From assembly GCA_021771915.1 (NCBI GenBank), contig JAETNY010000017.1:1-37185 (forward strand): a stretch of DNA of 37,185 nucleotides, read 5' to 3'. Below are positions 32,694 to 37,185 of the stretch, piece by piece (position 1 is the stretch's first letter; each line of letters opens with the position of its first letter). The notes under the pieces were generated by a model. The model had not been told where the DNA came from. It was given only the letters and a program-made list of their open reading frames with translations, and ran no database searches. A program made the position numbers and the translations under genes. The stretch comes from Bacillota bacterium. GTDB lineage: Bacteria; Bacillota; Dehalobacteriia; UBA4068; UBA4997.

Positions 32694-34235
32694 ATGAACA
32701 AGGTAACGGTTATCCAGCCCACATTGACAGAAAAAGCCAGCTTAAGAGTGGCGGCCTACTGCAGGGTGAGTTCAGACTCTGAAGATCAGCTGCACTCCTA
32801 TGCAGCCCAGATAAAAGCCTACACCGCTATGGTAGCCAGGCAGCCAAATTGGCAGTTGGTGGATATATATGCCGACGAGGGGATAACCGGTACCGATATG
32901 GACAAGCGAGATGACTTCAAGAGGATGCTGACCGATTGCCGCAAGGGTCGGATAGATAAGATTTTGACTAAATCGGTCAGCCGGTTTGCGAGAAATACCA
33001 GAGATTGCCTGGTAACCCTAAGGGAGCTGGCCGCACGTGGAGTCAGTGTTCAATTTGAAAAAGAGAATATAGATACAGGGGCGCTCACCACTGAAATGTT
33101 GGTTAGCGTCTTCGCCTCAATGGCCCAGGAGGAGTCAATGTCCATATCCCAGAACCAGCGGATAAGCTACCAGCGGCGAATGGAGCGAGGAGAATTCATC
33201 ACCTGCTTTGCTCCCTTTGGCTACAAGCTGGTAAACGGTAAAAATCTGGAGATTGACGAAAATGAGGCAAAGCTGGTACGCTGGATATTTGCAGAATATC
33301 TTAATGGCAAAAGTACGGTTTGGCTGGCCGAGCAAATGGAGCTTATGGGTATAGCCACTAAAACCGGGATTAAGCATTGGGAATCGGGCGCTATACGCTA
33401 TATTTTAATGAATGAAAAATATATCGGCGATACCCTGTGCCAAAAGGTATTTACAGACGGCTTTCCCTTTAATAAGAAACCAAATTTGGGAGAGCGGGAT
33501 CAATACTATATTGAAAACACTCATCCGGCCATTATAAGCCGGGAGATTTTTGAGAAAGCGCAAAAGCTCAGGCTGGCTAAGGACGCCGGCGGCAAAAAAA
33601 TGCATAAAAAGTATTTACTAAGCTGCAAAATGTTTTGCGGCGAATGCGGCAACATATTTGAGCGGCGCTTAAATCGTAAATATGGCAAAGTCATTTGGGT
33701 ATGTCAGAAGCACGATGAGAGAGCGGCGGATTGCCCCATAGGCAGAATTGCCGAAGAAAAAATCTATACCGCCTTTGTGAGAATGTATAATAAGCTGCGG
33801 AAAAATGCCGATGTTATACTTAAACCGGCCTTAAATCAGCTGGTGGATTTGAATGAGGCGATGCTAAAGGATAACCCGGCAATGCTGGAAATAAATAAAG
33901 CCATAGCGGATACGGCGGAGCAGGAATACAAGCTGAACAAGCTGCAGGCGGCAGGTTTGCTTGATGCGGACGCTTGCATAGCCAAAACCAGAAGCATTAA
34001 CGCCAAACTGCTGGGGCTGAGAGCTAAACGCCGCCGTCTGCTGGAAAACGAGGAAGTCGATGAGGTGAGCGAAACCATCCGCCAGACTATTCGGGAACTG
34101 GCAATAGGGCCGGATAAGCTAACCGAATTTGATGAAAATATTTTCAAACGGCTGGTTGAGAAGATAACGGTGGAATCCAACAGCCGGCTGAGGTTCAGAC
34201 TTTACGGCGGCATAGAACTGCCGGAGGATATTTGA
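32694..34235 (+). CDS. Large serine recombinase 1 (513 aa)
   Basis: ATG 32694 follows AAAGGAAG. The N-terminal resolvase domain has the catalytic Ser in AAYCRVSSDSEDQ (near 25) and conserved KSVSRFARNTRD. A recombinase domain, a zinc ribbon (CGECG, later Cys pairs) and a C-terminal coiled-coil follow (residues about 380-450). All hallmarks of an active large serine integrase are present. It is the first of three recombinase-family genes in tandem, likely responsible for excision and integration together with its neighbours. Confidence 0.9.
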   Translation: MNKVTVIQPTLTEKASLRVAAYCRVSSDSEDQLHSYAAQIKAYTAMVARQPNWQLVDIYADEGITGTDMDKRDDFKRMLTDCRKGRIDKILTKSVSRFARNTRDCLVTLRELAARGVSVQFEKENIDTGALTTEMLVSVFASMAQEESMSISQNQRISYQRRMERGEFITCFAPFGYKLVNGKNLEIDENEAKLVRWIFAEYLNGKSTVWLAEQMELMGIATKTGIKHWESGAIRYILMNEKYIGDTLCQKVFTDGFPFNKKPNLGERDQYYIENTHPAIISREIFEKAQKLRLAKDAGGKKMHKKYLLSCKMFCGECGNIFERRLNRKYGKVIWVCQKHDERAADCPIGRIAEEKIYTAFVRMYNKLRKNADVILKPALNQLVDLNEAMLKDNPAMLEINKAIADTAEQEYKLNKLQAAGLLDADACIAKTRSINAKLLGLRAKRRRLLENEEVDEVSETIRQTIRELAIGPDKLTEFDENIFKRLVEKITVESNSRLRFRLYGGIELPEDI

Positions 34236-34251
34236 AAAAGAGGTGTGCAAA

Positions 34252-34767
34252 ATGTATAACCGCAGAATACTTTATGGTTATTTAATCCAAAACGGTGAAT
34301 TAACAGTAAAAGCTGATGAAGCTGCAACTGTGAAAAGGGTATTTAATGATTATCTGGAGGGATTGTCATATCAGGCCATCGCCGAAATGCTGAATGAGGA
34401 GAAAATCCCATATAGCCCGGAGGTCGCTGAGTGGAATAAGCATAAAGTAAAGCGGCTGCTGGAAAATCCTCGCTATACCGGCGAGAAAGAATATCCGGCC
34501 ATTATAGAGGGTGAAACCTTTGCCAATGTGCAACAGCTCATTCAAAGCAAGGCGACTAATTACACGCCTAAAAAGGCGAAGCAAAATATGGAAGTTGACG
34601 CTAATATAAATAATGAAGAAACTGGTTTGACAGCATACGCACCGTCAGCCGAGGTTGTGAAGATAGATAACTCTATAAACCGGGCTTTGGAAAAGGCGGA
34701 GCAGCCGGAGGTTATTCTGGATTTGATTTTACAGGGAATCGCCGCCAGATACGAATGCTGCGGCTAG
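34252..34767 (+). CDS. Recombinase-domain-only protein (171 aa)
   Basis: ATG 34252 with GAGGTG upstream. It matches the central recombinase/DNA-binding domain of serine integrases (RRILYGYLIQNG, YQAIAEMLNEEKIP, VKRLLENPRYTGEKEY). The N-terminal catalytic serine domain and the zinc ribbon are absent. The intact frame, own ribosome site and position between two full recombinases suggest an accessory DNA-binding or regulatory subunit rather than a random truncation. Confidence 0.75.
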   Translation: MYNRRILYGYLIQNGELTVKADEAATVKRVFNDYLEGLSYQAIAEMLNEEKIPYSPEVAEWNKHKVKRLLENPRYTGEKEYPAIIEGETFANVQQLIQSKATNYTPKKAKQNMEVDANINNEETGLTAYAPSAEVVKIDNSINRALEKAEQPEVILDLILQGIAARYECCG

Positions 34768-34802
34768 ATGGCAAAAAAATATATAACAGGGAGATGAAAT
34801 AA

Positions 34803-36461
34803 TTGGAACAGTTAATGGTTAATAGTCAGTCCGGCAAAAGGATTCAGATTATACCGGCAACTAAAAATGCTGGCACTGAAAATGCGCTTAAGCGTTCTGA
34901 CGGAATTTTAAGAGCAGCCGCCTACTGTCGGGTAAGCACCGATAAGGAGGAGCAGCTCAACAGCTATGAGGCGCAGAAAGCCTATTACACACAGCGGATT
35001 GCCGAAAACCCGAATTGGGAGCTGGCCGGAATTTTTGCCGATGAGGGGCTTTCCGGTACCAGCCTGAAAAAACGCAAGGAATTTAATCGGATGATAGCCG
35101 CCTGCAAGCGTGGCCGCATTGACCTGATACTGACCAAATCCGTTTCCCGATTTGCCAGAAATACCGTAGATTGTCTGGAAACAGTGCGTATGCTTAAAGC
35201 TAATGGAATTGGGGTGATATTTGAGAAAGAAAACATAAACACGCTAACTCAATCCAGTGAGTTTATGATAACTCTGTTCAGCGGTTTTGCTCAGGCGGAA
35301 TCGGAATCGCTGAGTAAAAATGTGGCTTGGGGTAAACAAAAAAGTATGGAAGCCGGTAATGTAGTATTCCAATTTACCAGACTGCTTGGTTATCGCAGAG
35401 GGGCAGATGATAAGCCGGAGATTGTACCGGAGGAAGCGGAAACGGTCAGGAGAATCTACCGACGTTATCTGGAGGGAGCAAGTACGCATATTATTAAAGC
35501 TGAGCTGGAGCAGGATAATGTTCCAACCGCTTTAGGTATCCAAAGGTGGGATGCAGGCGTTATTAAAAGCATTTTGAAAAATGAGAAATACTGCGGCGAC
35601 GCTCTGCTGCAAAAAACCTATGTAACCGATTGTATCAGCAAAAAGGTGAAGAAGAATAACGGCGAGCGGCCAATGTACTATATTCAGGATAATCATCCTG
35701 CTATTGTACCAAGAGAGATATATCGCCGGGTGCAGGAGGAGATGGCCAGGCGCTCAGGTAAACGTCGGGTTGCGCAAAAATATGTTAAAACGGAGCAGAG
35801 TAAATATTCCGGTAAATATGCTTTAACTGAGCTGCTGGTCTGTGGTGAGTGCGGCACTCAATACCGCCGGGTGACCTGGTCGAGGGGAGGAAAAAAGAGA
35901 ATAGTCTGGCGCTGTATTTCCAGGTTGGAATATGGCACGCAATTTTGCCATAACTCGCCGACAATACAGGAAGAAAAGTTGCATAGCGCAATAGTGACGG
36001 CGCTTAATAAATATGCGGCTAACCAGGAGGAATTGTGCGGTTCGGCTTATGATTTAATAAAGCTGGCGCAGGGCGACGAGGTTGAGGATAAGGCCGTCAG
36101 CATATTATCTCTGAAGCACAAATTGGAAAATATAAATCGGAAGCAGGCCAAACTGCTGGATATAGTGCTGGAGGATATGGAAAACGAGGCGCTGGTGGCT
36201 GAACTCAAAAAAGTAAAGGAGGAAAAGCAGCAGCTGCAGGAGTGGATCAAAACTCTGGAAAATGAGGGAGTTTATAACGCCAACAAGCAATCTCGAATGA
36301 AAGAAGTCAAGGAGTGGCTAGATGAACAGGAGGTGGGATTCAGAGAATATGACAATGTGATAACCCGAAAAATGATTGAAAGAATTGAGGTGGTGGACTC
36401 TGAAACGATAAGGGTTAAATTTCGGGATGTGGAAGTTGTGATTGAGCAAACGCTGGTTTAA
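34803..36461 (+). CDS. Large serine recombinase 2 (552 aa)
   Basis: TTG 34803 follows CAGGGAGATG. It has the catalytic serine in AAAYCRVSTDKEEQ (near 42), KSVSRFARNTVDC, a recombinase domain, a zinc ribbon (CGECG, later Cys pair) and a C-terminal coiled-coil. It is related to recombinase 1 but clearly distinct. Paired large serine recombinases with a shorter third member suggest that all cooperate in integration and excision. Confidence 0.9.
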   Translation: MEQLMVNSQSGKRIQIIPATKNAGTENALKRSDGILRAAAYCRVSTDKEEQLNSYEAQKAYYTQRIAENPNWELAGIFADEGLSGTSLKKRKEFNRMIAACKRGRIDLILTKSVSRFARNTVDCLETVRMLKANGIGVIFEKENINTLTQSSEFMITLFSGFAQAESESLSKNVAWGKQKSMEAGNVVFQFTRLLGYRRGADDKPEIVPEEAETVRRIYRRYLEGASTHIIKAELEQDNVPTALGIQRWDAGVIKSILKNEKYCGDALLQKTYVTDCISKKVKKNNGERPMYYIQDNHPAIVPREIYRRVQEEMARRSGKRRVAQKYVKTEQSKYSGKYALTELLVCGECGTQYRRVTWSRGGKKRIVWRCISRLEYGTQFCHNSPTIQEEKLHSAIVTALNKYAANQEELCGSAYDLIKLAQGDEVEDKAVSILSLKHKLENINRKQAKLLDIVLEDMENEALVAELKKVKEEKQQLQEWIKTLENEGVYNANKQSRMKEVKEWLDEQEVGFREYDNVITRKMIERIEVVDSETIRVKFRDVEVVIEQTLV

Positions 36462-36484
36462 TGAAAACCTGACATATAAATAAT

Positions 36485-36519
36485 GTCTGGCACTGTCGAA
36501 AGATGGTGTCAGACTTTTT
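36485..36519 (+). terminator. Terminator after the recombinase genes
   Basis: GTCTGGCAC (36485-36493) pairs with GTGTCAGAC (36506-36514) with one G-U pair, then T-run 36515-36519. It closes the recombinase transcript. The right end of the element probably lies beyond it, before 36649. Confidence 0.85.
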
Positions 36520-36648
36520 GCTTTGATTCATTAAAAGATATTGAAAATTTTAATAATTCATGTTACACTGTGAGCAATAAAAGTGCGATTAGCAAAGGGA
36601 CGAAAAAACTTTAATAAAATAATCTAAAAGGCCAAATGTGGTTTAGCA

Positions 36649-36978
36649 TTATGGGGTGTATCTATTTTGATGGTAGATGACATTCTTTTCTAAATCCGAA
36701 CCCGAAGCGCTGGCGGCTGTGTTGCCGTCCTTGCCGGGTAAGGTATTAAGGACTGAACGCATTAGTTCGGTCCTTTTTTCTTTATCAGTTAGATTGTAGG
36801 TTACAATCAATTTATCATCATAAAGATGTACCGAACTGATAAAACAGTCAATTATATTTTCGTTGTATTCCGCATGCCATTCTTTTTAAGCTGGGCTTTG
36901 TATATGGCTCTATCATAACGATTACGGTTGAAGCGGTCAAGCTTTCAGACAAGAACCGCGTCAAACAGCATATTTAAG
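36649..36978 (-). pseudogene. Decayed serine recombinase remnant
   Basis: On the minus strand an N-terminal resolvase fragment reads FDAVLV-stop-KLDRFNRNRYDRAIYKAQLKKNGMR (stop where Trp is expected). It is joined, after a frame change near 36860, to a recombinase C-terminus (ENIIDCFISSVHLYDDKLIV, then about 45 residues to TAA at 36651-36649). The central recombinase domain is gone. Both fragments match invertase/integrase-family serine recombinases. This is a relic of another element next to this one's recombinase end. Confidence 0.8.
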
Positions 36979-37103
36979 TGGTATTGCATGATTTATGTAA
37001 TAATACCAATATAATGTAAGTAAATTATGTAAAAAGTCAAAAGAAAAGAGTATGGATTAAAGAACAGAAAATAGAATTGCTTTGGGTTTTATTATGTAAT
37101 TAG

Positions 37104-37141
37104 AAAAAGTATGCCGATTAATTATAATCGGCATACTTTTT
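37104..37141. terminator. Bidirectional terminator
   Basis: A perfect 17-bp inverted repeat (37104-37120 with 37125-37141) around ATTA, with A-run and T-run at the ends, so it can stop transcription on both strands. The stretch 36979-37103 otherwise holds only a small inverted repeat (TGGTATT 36979-36985 / AATACCA 37002-37008) and no gene. Confidence 0.85.
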
Positions 37142-37185
37142 GCTATGAATATTTTTAACTATAACAGCATATTTGCAATTTCAGT

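Noticed and set aside
36749-36779. Hairpin AGGACTGAAC/GTTCGGTCCT with T-run as a + strand terminator
   Set aside because: It falls inside the coding sequence of the minus-strand recombinase relic (KEKRTELMRS), so it is probably incidental, although it could act as a terminator now.
1-37185. CRISPR arrays, rRNA, complete tRNA genes, intact insertion sequences
   Set aside because: No regular spacer-repeat arrays, rRNA motifs, full tRNA cloverleaf or transposase gene were seen.

Overview
The window reads as Bacillota (Clostridia or Negativicutes type) DNA. The reasons are S-layer homology (SLH) proteins, an ECF-type vitamin transporter, AGGAGG-like ribosome binding sites, and a conjugative element whose VirB4 and NlpC/P60 proteins resemble those of Tn1549/CTn-type elements. 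Almost every gene is on the + strand. The host species cannot be named from the sequence.

Layout. (1) Bases 1-561 are the 3' end of a VirB4-type conjugation ATPase. (2) Bases 635-16041 are a large cobalamin (vitamin B12) uptake operon. It opens with two cobalamin riboswitches in series, each followed by a terminator. Its genes are: a 1971-aa secreted SLH protein combining an alpha/alpha-barrel domain with a DUF4430 (transcobalamin-like C-terminal) domain; a 541-aa SLH protein with only the alpha/alpha domain; a 274-aa membrane-anchored protein with only DUF4430; an ECF T component; a TIM-barrel protein; a Dph6-like PP-loop ATPase; an ATPase-ATPase-S-component fusion; and a secreted accessory protein. 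(3) Bases 16344-17032 hold two divergent promoters, each driving its own cobalamin riboswitch. The minus-strand one has no gene behind it. (4) Bases 17044-24863 are a second cobalamin-linked block: a protein with two homing-endonuclease-associated-type repeats, a structured intergenic stretch with a 28-codon ORF, a small secreted DUF4430-like protein, and an 1879-aa SLH/DUF4430 surface protein. (5) Bases 25093-36461 return to the conjugative element: NlpC/P60 protein, an ImmR/ImmA-like pair, a zinc-ribbon protein, a leader-peptide attenuator, a sigma-like factor, a DinG-like helicase and three serine-recombinase-family genes. (6) Bases 36462-37185 hold terminators and a decayed minus-strand serine recombinase.

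How it fits together (inference). Human intrinsic factor and transcobalamin bind B12 between an alpha6/alpha6 barrel and a small beta domain of DUF4430 type. The window encodes this pair of domains fused in one S-layer protein, and again split over two adjacent genes, in one operon with an ECF transporter under B12 riboswitch control. The most economical reading is a surface B12-capture system handing corrinoid to an ECF importer. It lies between two conjugation genes (virB4 and the NlpC/P60 gene) that are normally close together, so it appears to be mobile cargo. The TIM-barrel and PP-loop genes are candidate corrinoid-processing enzymes of unknown reaction. The NlpC/P60 start, the function of the minus-strand riboswitch, and the exact element ends are unresolved.
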